DNA of 58,985 bases from CAWBRT01 sp050015355 (GTDB taxonomy: Bacteria > Acidobacteriota > Terriglobia > Terriglobales > Acidobacteriaceae), in contig JBEKBO010000020.1 of NCBI GenBank assembly GCA_050015355.1, forward strand, positions 1-58,985, in the 5' to 3' direction. Below the pieces are notes generated by a model. The model was not told the origin of the DNA. It did no database searches and saw only the letters and a program-made list of their open reading frames with translations. Below, piece after piece: positions 9,472 to 16,738 of the stretch (positions are counted from its first letter, which is position 1; each line of letters opens with the position of its first letter). The translations under genes were made by a program, and so were the position numbers.

Positions 9472-10887
9472 CGGTGGAACCGCTGTAGAAAAGGTGACTT
9501 GCACTGGCGGCGAGATGTGGTTCAGGATGCTCGGCTGGCCCACGGCCTCGACGAAGACCGTGTACTGTCCCGGGTCGAATCCGTAGGTGCTCAGGTCGAG
9601 CACATCGTTTCCAGGGGTTATCTCCGCCAGCGGCATTAAATTCACGCCATCGCTGGAGATAAACACCACGTAGTGATCGAGCGTGTTTTCGCTTCCTCCG
9701 GTCACGGTCCAGGTTAGGACTTGTCCGTTGAGAGACGGCACTACGGAGATGCAGTTGTCGATGCCGGTTTCAATCTCGCTTCCTTCCTCGTAATCGTTCC
9801 AGGTTACAATCTGCAGGTTCTCCAGTTGATTATCGGGTGAGTAGTAGTTGCCTGCTTCCGCGAAGCTTGCCAGCCACGTTTGCCCGCATTGCTGATTGAC
9901 CTTGAGGTGCTGCCCCCACGACGCAAGCGAATCGTTGAACCCCTTGTAGGCGGCGCCAATCGCGACCTCCGAGGATTTCGAAAGCGCCACTTTGTAGAAG
10001 TTGTCCAGATAGGAGAGCCCGATATCCAGGCCGGCGCGCGTCGGTTGCGTCCAGGCGAAGCTGCCATCGGATTGCGGGTCTGAAAAGCCGCCGGAATTCA
10101 TAAAGACAAATATCGGAGAACCTTGCACCTGTTTGCGCACGGTGCTCCAGTTGATCTTCTTCGTCTCAATGCCGAAAAACGCGATCACGGGTCTTCCGTT
10201 TCTCCGCATGTAACTGGGCGAAGATTCGAAGTTGTCATGGATATAGTTGAGATCCGAGATCAGGTCCTCCATGCGCTTCGATTTGGGGTATTTGTCCAGA
10301 TCTCCCCAATCCTGGCTTATGGCCACTTCGAAGCCGGAGTGCTGCTCGGCTTCATGGAGCAGCGCGATGGTCGCGGCATTCTCATGATTGCACTGCTTTG
10401 CGTTCGTGCAGATGACGCCGTACCAATCCACGATGATGCCGTCGATGCCGCGGCTGATCATGTCCTCGATCTGCCGCTGTACCTGTACCGGATCGGCCGA
10501 GTCGTAGCCGATTGAGATGTGCGCGGGGTCGCCCCACCACGGCTGCACGTGAACGTAAATCTTTGTGTTTGCCCCGGAATATAGCAAATTGCGCAATGGC
10601 AGCTTGCTCACCGGCCCCGGAGCCGCATTGCCATTCGAGCTACCCGGAAATTGATTGCTTGCACTGGTATTGTTTGCCGTCTCGGCGGCAAGCGTGGTCG
10701 TGGGCACAATGTTGACGCCCCCGGCAGATGCAATGTTAAGCAAACAAACGATCAGCAACAGTCCACAACCCTTGTACACTGACTTACCTTTAAGTTTTTG
10801 AAATTGGGCCAAACTGCGGCACAACAGAGCAGATGCAGCTACTTTGGCCAGAGTTGTCACTTTCATGCTCCGTCTGGGACCGGACAT
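9457..10887 (-). CDS. Secreted GH71/GH99-like glycoside hydrolase family protein
   Basis: The frame has 476 residues. A hydrophobic export signal (GCGLLLIVCLLNIASA) lies some 40 residues in, so the true start may be the GTG near 10779 or an ATG near 10866 rather than 10887. The middle resembles the TIM-barrel of GH71/GH99-type enzymes (YVHVQPWWG, GIDGIIVDWYG, AISQDWGDLDKYP, PVIAFFGI, IVTWNDYEEGSEIE), with candidate acids in DWYG and WNDYEEGSE. The last 100 residues look like a fibronectin-type III domain (GGSENTLDHYVVFISSDG). It sits head-on inside the dehydrogenase locus and has no obvious link to it. Substrate unknown; confident only at the fold-family level. Confidence 0.7.
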   Translation of the reverse strand: MSGPRRSMKVTTLAKVAASALLCRSLAQFQKLKGKSVYKGCGLLLIVCLLNIASAGGVNIVPTTTLAAETANNTSASNQFPGSSNGNAAPGPVSKLPLRNLLYSGANTKIYVHVQPWWGDPAHISIGYDSADPVQVQRQIEDMISRGIDGIIVDWYGVICTNAKQCNHENAATIALLHEAEQHSGFEVAISQDWGDLDKYPKSKRMEDLISDLNYIHDNFESSPSYMRRNGRPVIAFFGIETKKINWSTVRKQVQGSPIFVFMNSGGFSDPQSDGSFAWTQPTRAGLDIGLSYLDNFYKVALSKSSEVAIGAAYKGFNDSLASWGQHLKVNQQCGQTWLASFAEAGNYYSPDNQLENLQIVTWNDYEEGSEIETGIDNCISVVPSLNGQVLTWTVTGGSENTLDHYVVFISSDGVNLMPLAEITPGNDVLDLSTYGFDPGQYTVFVEAVGQPSILNHISPPVQVTFSTAVPPPASE

Positions 10888-11098
10888 TGGGGTCTGGAGC
10901 GATTAATTCCGCGGCTGAGGAGGTCTCTCGTCGCTTCCAACATTTTGAAAATGCCCGCGTTACGCGCACGCTGACGCCGTATTGAGAGATAATGTTCCGG
11001 GAAGTCTGGCTCAGTCGCCGGACTCCGGCCAATGGCGGTCATCGCCCGCGATGCTGTTCTCGCAGTGAGTTTTACGCTGGCAATAAGGAGGAAATGCG

Positions 11099-11674
11099 AT
11101 GCGAGGGTTCATTACTGGTGTGCTGCTGACCGTGGCTGTCATCCTCGGAGGGACTTATCAGTATCTTCACCTCGGCAAGTTCCCGATCGGGGCCGACAAT
11201 CCGCCGAGCACAGTCGAGCGCTGGTTGGCGGAGATGGCGATGGACGAGTACGTCGATCGAAACGCGCCCAAGCAAGACAACCCGATGCAGCCGAATGCAC
11301 AGAACTTGATTGCAGGCGCCCGCCTCTATGAGCAGCACTGCTCTTACTGCCACGGCGGATTGCTGCAGCGAGTCAGCCCAATGCGTGCCAAGTTCAATCC
11401 GCCGGTTCCGCAAATCATCAATCGCATTCCTGGCGATCCGGATGCCCATCTGTTCTGGGTTGCCAAGCACGGCATCCGGCTCACCGGTATGCCGAGCTGG
11501 GCCGGAATTCTAAGCGACGATCAGATATGGCAGGTCATCGCCTTCGTCAAACATTCGGCTAATCTTCCTCCTGAAGCTCAGGAGGCTTGGCGGCAAGCGG
11601 CCGCTCCGGCCACGGCCAACTCGGCTCCGCCGCAGGCAGCGCCGCCAACGCAGGGCGGCCAGCCCAAGCCCTGA
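11099..11674 (+). CDS. Membrane-anchored monohaem cytochrome c
   Basis: This 191-residue protein starts with one membrane segment (FITGVLLTVAVILGGTYQYL) that serves as signal anchor, so the haem domain faces the periplasm. The haem-binding motif is CSYCH at about residue 80, followed by a likely axial Met in LTGMPSWAGILSD, and IWQVIAFVKH closes a class I cytochrome c fold. The tail is Ala/Pro/Gln-rich. A strong AAGGAGG site precedes the ATG. It stands upstream of E2 on the same strand; a link between the dehydrogenase and a respiratory branch is possible but not shown. Confidence 0.85.
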   Translation: MRGFITGVLLTVAVILGGTYQYLHLGKFPIGADNPPSTVERWLAEMAMDEYVDRNAPKQDNPMQPNAQNLIAGARLYEQHCSYCHGGLLQRVSPMRAKFNPPVPQIINRIPGDPDAHLFWVAKHGIRLTGMPSWAGILSDDQIWQVIAFVKHSANLPPEAQEAWRQAAAPATANSAPPQAAPPTQGGQPKP

Positions 11675-11783
11675 CTTCCTGGGTGCCCGCTGGCAAAAGG
11701 TATAATTCAACGTTTGTTCCGGCCCTGTGGAATCGCAAGCGCAGCCATGCCGGGCAAACAAATGCACCTGCGGAAGGGAATTT

Positions 11784-13451
11784 ATGCCGACCGATGTCAT
11801 CATGCCCCAGATGGGAGAATCGATCTTCGAAGGCACGATCACCAAGTGGCTCAAGCAGCCCGGTGAACGAGTGGAGCGCGATCAGCCGCTGTTTGAGATT
11901 TCCACTGATAAAGTCGACGCCGAAATTCCCGCTCCTGCTGGTGGCATTCTCAAGGAGATCAAGGCCCAGGCGGGCGCAACCGTGCAAGTAAACTCCGTGG
12001 TCGCCGTGATCGACGACTCCGGCGCAGCCGTCAGCGTTGTGCAGCCGCCGGCGGCACGCGACATGGGGCCCGCACAGGCTTCGCCGCGCGAGGCGACCAC
12101 GCAACCTCCTCAAGCGCCAGCGTTACCGGCCGGCGCGGCCACTGAGGTTGTCATGCCGCAGATGGGAGAATCGATTTTTGAAGGCACCATCACCCGCTGG
12201 CTGAAGAATCTGGGCGACAAAGTTACGCGCGATGAGCCGCTGTTTGAGATCTCGACCGACAAGGTCGATGCGGAGATTCCCGCACCTGCCAGTGGCGTGC
12301 TGAGTGAAATCAAGGCGGCGGCGGGACAAACGGTCCAAGTCAACCACGTGGTTGCGGTGATCGCCGCTGAAGGCGCGGCGGCTCAACCCTCTGCGGCCCC
12401 AGTCGGCGCGCCGGCAGAGCCGGCCGAAACCGCGACTGCCGGGATGAAGGAAGCGGCACCGACCGAAGCTCTCAGCGCGGAAGAGGCTGAGCGCATTCGT
12501 TCCTCGCCTCTGGTGCGACGGCTCGCGCAGGAGCATGGCGTAGATTTGCGCCATGTGACCGGCAGCGGAAGTGGCGGCCGGATTACCAAGGAAGATATTC
12601 AGGCATTCGTGGAGCGTGCCCAGGCGGCACCGGCTCAACCGCCCGCGCCGGCGATTGCCGCGTCCTCCGAACCAGCCGCGACGCAGCCTGTGCCGTCCGC
12701 GCCTGGAGCACCGCCTGTGACGCCGGCGAACAAGTTTGCCGGCGTTCCCGGAACCATCGAGACGATGTCGGTCATGCGCCGCAGAATCGCCGAGCACATG
12801 GTGGCTTCCAAGCGCACCAGCGCTCATGTGCATGGCGTCTTCGAAATCGATTTCACCCGGATTGTGAAGCTGCGCGAGACGATGAAGCTCCGGTTTCAGG
12901 AGGCGACTGGACTCAAACTCACCTACACGCCTTTCTATGCGCGGGCGGTGACTCATGCCTTGCGAGTCTGGCCGGTGGTCAATTCGTCCATCGAAGGTGA
13001 GAACGTTCACTACAAGCGCGAGATCAATATTGGCATCGCGGTTGCGCTCGACTGGGGATTGATTGTCCCCGTCGTCAAGCACGCCGACGAACTCAGCTTT
13101 GTCGGGCTGCAGCGAGCCATTACCGATCTCGGCGAGCGCGCGCGCGTCAAGCGGCTGAAACCGGAGGAAGTTCAGGGCGGAACGTTTACCATCACCAACC
13201 CCGGCATCTTCGGCGCCAAGTTCGGCATGCCGATCATCAACCAGCCGCAGGTCGCGATCCTCGGGGTGGGGGCCATTTATAAGACGCCGGCGGTCATCAC
13301 CGACAAGGATGGCAACGACAGCATCGCGATTCGCTCCGTCTGCCATCTTTCCATCGGCTATGACCACCGCATCATCGACGGCGCAGTCGCCGATCAGTTC
13401 ATGGTGGTGGTGAAGAAGTATCTTGAGAACTGGAGCGAACCGCTGGTGTAG
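11784..13451 (+). CDS. Dihydrolipoyl acyltransferase E2 with two lipoyl domains
   Basis: The core of the complex, carrying acyl groups from E1 to CoA. The start is the ATG at 11784 (GAAGGG upstream; product begins MPTDVIMPQMGESIFEG). Two nearly identical lipoyl domains follow, each with the lipoylated Lys in STDKVDAEIPAP (Lys43 in the first). Pro/Ala linkers separate them from a peripheral subunit-binding domain (SSPLVRRLAQEHGVDL, GSGSGGRITKEDI), then the catalytic domain with LSIGYDHRIIDGAVADQF, whose His is catalytic. 555 residues. The tandem lipoyl domains are the substrates of LipB at 5842, which fits the gene order. Confidence 0.93.
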   Translation: MPTDVIMPQMGESIFEGTITKWLKQPGERVERDQPLFEISTDKVDAEIPAPAGGILKEIKAQAGATVQVNSVVAVIDDSGAAVSVVQPPAARDMGPAQASPREATTQPPQAPALPAGAATEVVMPQMGESIFEGTITRWLKNLGDKVTRDEPLFEISTDKVDAEIPAPASGVLSEIKAAAGQTVQVNHVVAVIAAEGAAAQPSAAPVGAPAEPAETATAGMKEAAPTEALSAEEAERIRSSPLVRRLAQEHGVDLRHVTGSGSGGRITKEDIQAFVERAQAAPAQPPAPAIAASSEPAATQPVPSAPGAPPVTPANKFAGVPGTIETMSVMRRRIAEHMVASKRTSAHVHGVFEIDFTRIVKLRETMKLRFQEATGLKLTYTPFYARAVTHALRVWPVVNSSIEGENVHYKREINIGIAVALDWGLIVPVVKHADELSFVGLQRAITDLGERARVKRLKPEEVQGGTFTITNPGIFGAKFGMPIINQPQVAILGVGAIYKTPAVITDKDGNDSIAIRSVCHLSIGYDHRIIDGAVADQFMVVVKKYLENWSEPLV

Positions 13452-13517
13452 CCGAAAACCGCATTCGGCAGACCGCCCGGCCTGCCGTGGTGCAGTTTAT
13501 CGGGAAGCTGTGCGGGA

Positions 13518-13739
13518 CTAATAGCAACCGTGACGCTTGGCGCAGTCTTGGTCGATTCCGAGATGGCGAACCATTTTCCGAACGTGGCCCATTTCGATGT
13601 TGTCGAACTTTGGTAGCGAGGGAAAGACCAGCTTATTGTACTTAACGACCCAACTATGTGTTGCCAAGCGAATGCTGAAACCAGGAGCACAGTGTTTCAG
13701 CATTCGCTCGATGTCGGAGTACGCCGCTGTGGTTGACAT
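13518..13739 (-). CDS. HicA-like small toxin candidate
   Basis: This 73-residue basic protein has the pattern of HicA-type mRNA interferases (small dsRBD-like fold): a central SIRLATHSWVVKYN with a possible catalytic His, FPSLPK, then IEMGHVRKMVRHLGID. It starts 6 nt after the stop of the larger gene upstream, so the two are co-transcribed. In HicAB pairs either order occurs. The assignment rests on size, pattern and coupling; toxicity is inference. A stand-alone hypothetical pair is the alternative. Confidence 0.55.
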   Translation of the reverse strand: MSTTAAYSDIERMLKHCAPGFSIRLATHSWVVKYNKLVFPSLPKFDNIEMGHVRKMVRHLGIDQDCAKRHGCY

Positions 13740-13745
13740 TGACGA

Positions 13746-14270
13746 TCAAGCAGCCGACGGCAGCGGAATAGAGTACGTATCCTTCACATTATCACTTGGC
13801 TTGAAGCGCTTCCCCACCTTATCTAGCCGCTCTACGGTTATTTGAGAGGGCTTCTTTTCTGGCGATTCTCGCGGTAGGTTCGCGAATGGCTGGGGCAGTG
13901 CGATATTTCCATTACGAATAGCCGCTAAGGCATTTTCCCACAGACGCTCATCCTCGTTGTCGGCGTCGGCTTCGTTGAAGAAGCGCTCCACTTCATTCTT
14001 GAAGTTTCTGAAATTGCGGTTTTCCTGGGCAATATCGAAGAGGACTTCACTATATCTGCCCCTAAAATTCAAAAAAGCTTCCTCGATAGTGTTCCCCGAA
14101 CCGGCCAAGCCAGCAGGGCGTACACCATACATCCACCACTTTCCGTCGTCCTCTTTCCGCATCAAGGCTCGCCCAGACATAGTGATGCCCGCCAAGAAAC
14201 CATTTCCAGAGATGGCATCCTGGAGGGTCACCATGAGCGGATGGTCATTCAATTTCAATTCGGTCATCAC
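13746..14270 (-). CDS. HicB-like antitoxin candidate
   Basis: This 174-residue protein has a first half resembling the RNase H-like HicB fold (GFLAGITMSGRAL, WWMYGVRPAGLAGSGNTIEEAFLNFRGRYSEVLFDIA). The second half is charged and probably helical (NEVERFFNEADADNEDERLW) and may be the operator-binding or dimerising part. It directly precedes the HicA-like gene. The pair sits alone between E2 and the prophage cluster in DNA that is visibly more AT-rich than its neighbours, consistent with acquisition. Confidence 0.55.
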   Translation of the reverse strand: MMTELKLNDHPLMVTLQDAISGNGFLAGITMSGRALMRKEDDGKWWMYGVRPAGLAGSGNTIEEAFLNFRGRYSEVLFDIAQENRNFRNFKNEVERFFNEADADNEDERLWENALAAIRNGNIALPQPFANLPRESPEKKPSQITVERLDKVGKRFKPSDNVKDTYSIPLPSAA

Positions 14271-14832
14271 TCTCCTTTACCTCTGTTGTTGTGTAGTGAC
14301 CGTCACGGGAGTCTTCCCGCAATACACTCAATCTATCGGCACAACATTCCATGCTCCACAATCATTAAAGAACTTTCATAGAGCGTGAGGGTGCGCCCGT
14401 CAGCCGCCCCCGCCCGGAGCGCCATTGCGCTCAATACATACTCGTCCCTTCGCCCTATAGACGCGGACTTGGAGTGGTGTGTTCTCTATGAATCGAGAAT
14501 AATACACGGATAGAACCGTGTGGGGGAGAATTTTATAAAGCGCCCGCGTCGTCGAGGTAAGGTTATCGCCCTATATACCTTAAAGTCAAGCCAAGATTGA
14601 TGATTGCCACGTCGGAAGGGCTACTACCCTCGGTACTCATGTTAAAACCCTAGGTACTTCAGCCTACGGGATTTCTGAAGCTCTCCCAAAGCTCTGAGAA
14701 GCATTTCCGCAACTGTGGAAGATCAAAGGCGGCTTCGGCAGTAGCGTGCGGAGTTCCTCAGTGCAGAGTTCCTCAATCCTCCAGACGTGACGGGTGGGGC
14801 GCCCCGGGGGGCCCCCACCGCCCGCCGCGGGC
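14271..14832. other. 562-nt gap between the toxin-antitoxin pair and the prophage cluster
   Basis: No convincing gene on either strand. It holds a short inverted repeat ACTTCAG..CTGAAG near 14655-14680, a direct repeat of GAGTTCCTCA (about 14752 and 14767), and a G/C-rich palindrome GGGGCGCCCC followed by GGGGGGCCCCC near 14795-14815. The antitoxin's promoter should lie at its left end, but no clear -35/-10 pair was seen. Confidence 0.4.
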
Positions 14833-14994
14833 CTATGCCTGTCCTTTGCTGAAGGTGATGTTCATCAAGACACCGCCGCCAACGATCAGAGAGTTCCCCG
14901 TGTCGTGCTGATTCAGGCAAACCAGAACAGCACCGATGACGATCAGAATCAGCCCGTAAACATTCGAGTGGATTGCGTTGATTCTATCAATCAC
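14833..14994 (-). CDS. Small one-helix membrane protein of the prophage cluster (holin-like?)
   Basis: This 53-residue protein starts with a GTG at 14994 that has a GAAGGGA site 7 nt upstream. After a polar N-terminus (IDRINAIHSNVYG) comes a single hydrophobic helix (LILIVIGAVLVCL), a short loop, and a semi-hydrophobic end. It is the last gene of the minus-strand prophage cluster and lies close to a glucosaminidase-type lysin, a place where holins are often found. One helix and small size fit a holin-like role, but that is inference. Confidence 0.6.
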   Translation of the reverse strand: MIDRINAIHSNVYGLILIVIGAVLVCLNQHDTGNSLIVGGGVLMNITFSKGQA

Positions 14995-15009
14995 CAAGAT
15001 TCCCTTCGT

Positions 15010-15342
15010 CTACGCCTGGGCTGCCGCCTGGGCCGGCGCGGAGGCCACCGTCGCCGCCGGGTCCGATTTCGAGAACTCGCCGAATGCGTTCTTCAGAGCG
15101 ACAACGCTGTCGATCAACGGGTTCACCGCGCTAAGCGCCATCGAAACCGTTTCGGCGGGCGCGCCAGTCGCGGCCGCGGCCACGCTCAAGCCGCTGCCGA
15201 TAATCTGCAAGGCTGCCGCCTTCTTGACTGAGCCCGGAGCGCCGCCGAGCAGCGATTCCACCGAGGTCACCGTGCTATTCACAAAAGGAAGAAAGCCTTG
15301 AACAACATTCAACCCTTTGGTCAAACCAGCCAGAAAATTCAT
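15010..15342 (-). CDS. Ala/Val-rich helical protein of the prophage cluster, function unknown
   Basis: This 110-residue protein has a strong ribosome site (AGGAGGGG directly before the ATG). The sequence is almost entirely small and hydrophobic residues in amphipathic stretches (GLNVVQGFLPFVNSTV, IIGSGLSVAAAATG, VVALKNAFGEFSK) with an Ala-rich tail. No signal peptide or known domain. It sits 15 nt ahead of the small membrane protein gene, so the two are translated together. It may be a structural or lysis accessory protein. Confidence 0.65.
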   Translation of the reverse strand: MNFLAGLTKGLNVVQGFLPFVNSTVTSVESLLGGAPGSVKKAAALQIIGSGLSVAAAATGAPAETVSMALSAVNPLIDSVVALKNAFGEFSKSDPAATVASAPAQAAAQA

Positions 15343-15360
15343 ACCCCTCCTTCGATCTAG

Positions 15361-15424
15361 ACGGTTTCGCGAAAGGCATATCCCTAGAAGCTTGATAGCT
15401 CCTGGATACTCCTACTCTGAAACC
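15361..15424. repeat. Dispersed 65-nt repeat, family 2, copy B
   Basis: Reads ACGGTTTCGCGAAAGGCATA, then AGCTTGATAGCTCCTGGATA and ends CTCTGAAACC. It matches copies A (9405) and C (49189, inverted) over its whole length with scattered substitutions. It sits between two prophage-cluster genes, so the repeat spread after, or independently of, prophage entry. Confidence 0.75.
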
Positions 15425-15459
15425 TCTCTACAGTTGTGCTTCTGATCAATGCAACTTTG

Positions 15460-15936
15460 TCACGCGGAGCCGAGAGCCGCGACTGCACTCTCGTCCAAAG
15501 AATGCAACTTGAACCGTCCGTAGATGGCCATGATCTTTTCGGCGTACCCCGGATCGGTCGCCCAATGCTTGGCGATGGCTCGGGCGAACTCCTCCGCATT
15601 TGCCGGGCACGCTCGCGCTTCGGCGAACAAACTGCTCGTGGCGATCAGCTTGTCCCTTGCCGCGAAGCACTCGGCCATGGATTCAAACTTGGCGAACTCG
15701 GCGGTGACCGCCTTGACCGTGCCGTTTTCAACTTCATGTGTCGGCATCGCAACCCGGTCGCGTTTGCCGTACGCCTTGATCCCGAAATAGTTGTTCGCTT
15801 CGCGCGAAAGCCTTGACTGTCCCCACGCGCTCTCCAGTGCCGCCTGGGCCACCGTGATTCCGGCGGGAAATCCGCTTTTCGCCGAAGCCGCTTTTGCCGC
15901 CGCCATCGCCTGCCGCAGGAATTCGCTTCGTGTCAT
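15460..15936 (-). CDS. Glucosaminidase-type peptidoglycan hydrolase (endolysin, FlgJ/LytG-like)
   Basis: This 158-residue protein consists only of a glucosaminidase catalytic domain (GH73-like): FPAGITVAQAALESAWGQSRLS carries the catalytic Glu in the conserved QAALESAWG, followed by NNYFGIKAYG and a C-terminal AKHWATDPGYAEKIMAIY box. No signal peptide, as expected for a phage lysin that needs a holin. Its ATG overlaps the stop of the small upstream gene (TGATG), so translation is coupled. It cleaves cell-wall glycan between GlcNAc and MurNAc in the known family. Confidence 0.85.
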   Translation of the reverse strand: MTRSEFLRQAMAAAKAASAKSGFPAGITVAQAALESAWGQSRLSREANNYFGIKAYGKRDRVAMPTHEVENGTVKAVTAEFAKFESMAECFAARDKLIATSSLFAEARACPANAEEFARAIAKHWATDPGYAEKIMAIYGRFKLHSLDESAVAALGSA

Positions 15937-16067
15937 CAGTGACTCACTTTCAGATAGTCGAATGCCAGGCGTGCCAGTACGGCCAGGACCGCGATTCCTC
16001 CTCCGACTCCCATCACTCTCTGTAGAAACCCTTCGTGGCGGGCGATTCTCTGTTCCAACTCCTGCAT
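15936..16067 (-). CDS. Small membrane protein upstream of the lysin
   Basis: This 43-residue protein has a charged helix (MQELEQRIARHEGFLQRV) followed by one membrane helix (GVGGGIAVLAVLARLAF) and a short tail. The start chosen is the ATG at 16067, preceded by GGGGGAAAG; an in-frame ATG at 16103 would add 12 residues. The layout resembles the hemolysin XhlA-like/holin-type proteins placed before phage lysins. The stop overlaps the lysin start by one base. Confidence 0.6.
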   Translation of the reverse strand: MQELEQRIARHEGFLQRVMGVGGGIAVLAVLARLAFDYLKVSH

Positions 16068-16111
16068 CTTTCCCCCGTTGCCGTTTCCCACGATCCAGCG
16101 CATGTGCGCTT

Positions 16112-16498
16112 TCAGCTGCGGAAGATCTCCTCCGCCGAGTCCTGATCGTGCGCCACCTGCACGCTCAGCGTTCCCCGCCTGGTGATCGTGTGCACAAAGA
16201 ATCGCGCCGCCACATACGTCGTGATGCCGAGCTGCCGCGCCTTCAGAACAATGTTCTTCTGATTGCAGCGGCCCTCATATTCCTGCTGCGCCCGGTTCAG
16301 CACTAACGGTTTGATCTCGCCCTGCTTGGTCCGCACTTGCAGCAGCTTCTCCACCAGAAACTGCCGGATTGTCCTGCCGTCCAGTCGCTTAGGCCTGGCG
16401 TCCAGCCGGGTGCCCAGCCTTTGCAACAACTCCAGGTCGAGCAATCCGCCGCCTTCTCCCCTGCCAGCCAACCGTCTTCTCATCGTCTCCGCCATCAT
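16112..16498 (-). pseudogene. Phage terminase large subunit, N-terminal remnant
   Basis: These 128 residues begin like the ATPase domain of large terminases: LNRAQQEYEGRCNQKN, the deviant Walker A KARQLGITT, and a strand LSVQVAHDQDSAEEIF. The frame ends there; families of this kind need another 300-400 residues (Walker B, nuclease). The 3' neighbour is a lysis gene, not a portal gene, so packaging and head genes appear to have been deleted. The protein could not package DNA as it stands. Confidence 0.7.
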
Positions 16499-16707
16499 TC
16501 GCTGGTCGCCGTGCGCTGGGACAAAGCTCGCCGACCGCCGCCTCGATTCGCAGCCGATCGTCCCTTTGCGGCTTCAACCACCCGCACGGTTCCTTCTATG
16601 ATTGGTGCAGCGCTGTGCTGGGGATCACCCCTGAAGTGATCCATGATTGAGCCGGTGGCTTGCACCGCCGGCATTGCCCATCGCCGGATTTCCACTACAG
16701 CTTCCAC
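16495..16707 (-). CDS. Hypothetical protein upstream of the terminase remnant
   Basis: A 70-residue frame starting at a GTG (16707), whose stop overlaps the terminase start (TGATG arrangement). There is a compact N-terminal part (VEIRRWAMPAVQATGSIMDH) and a basic Gly/Arg-rich tail. A small-terminase role would fit the position but no HTH is visible. No family recognised; might be the end of a longer gene that was cut. Confidence 0.4.
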   Translation of the reverse strand: MEAVVEIRRWAMPAVQATGSIMDHFRGDPQHSAAPIIEGTVRVVEAAKGRSAANRGGGRRALSQRTATSE

Positions 16708-16738
16708 CCTGTTAAGTACCGTTACGCCTTTAACGACG

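Noticed and set aside
12123..13367. Minus-strand open frame of 414 codons
   Set aside because: Antisense of the E2 gene; composition is Arg/Gly/His-rich without any motif.
14540..14700. Possible structured RNA with several short inverted repeats
   Set aside because: Stems are 6-7 bp and not nested in a recognisable riboswitch or small-RNA pattern; no support beyond chance.
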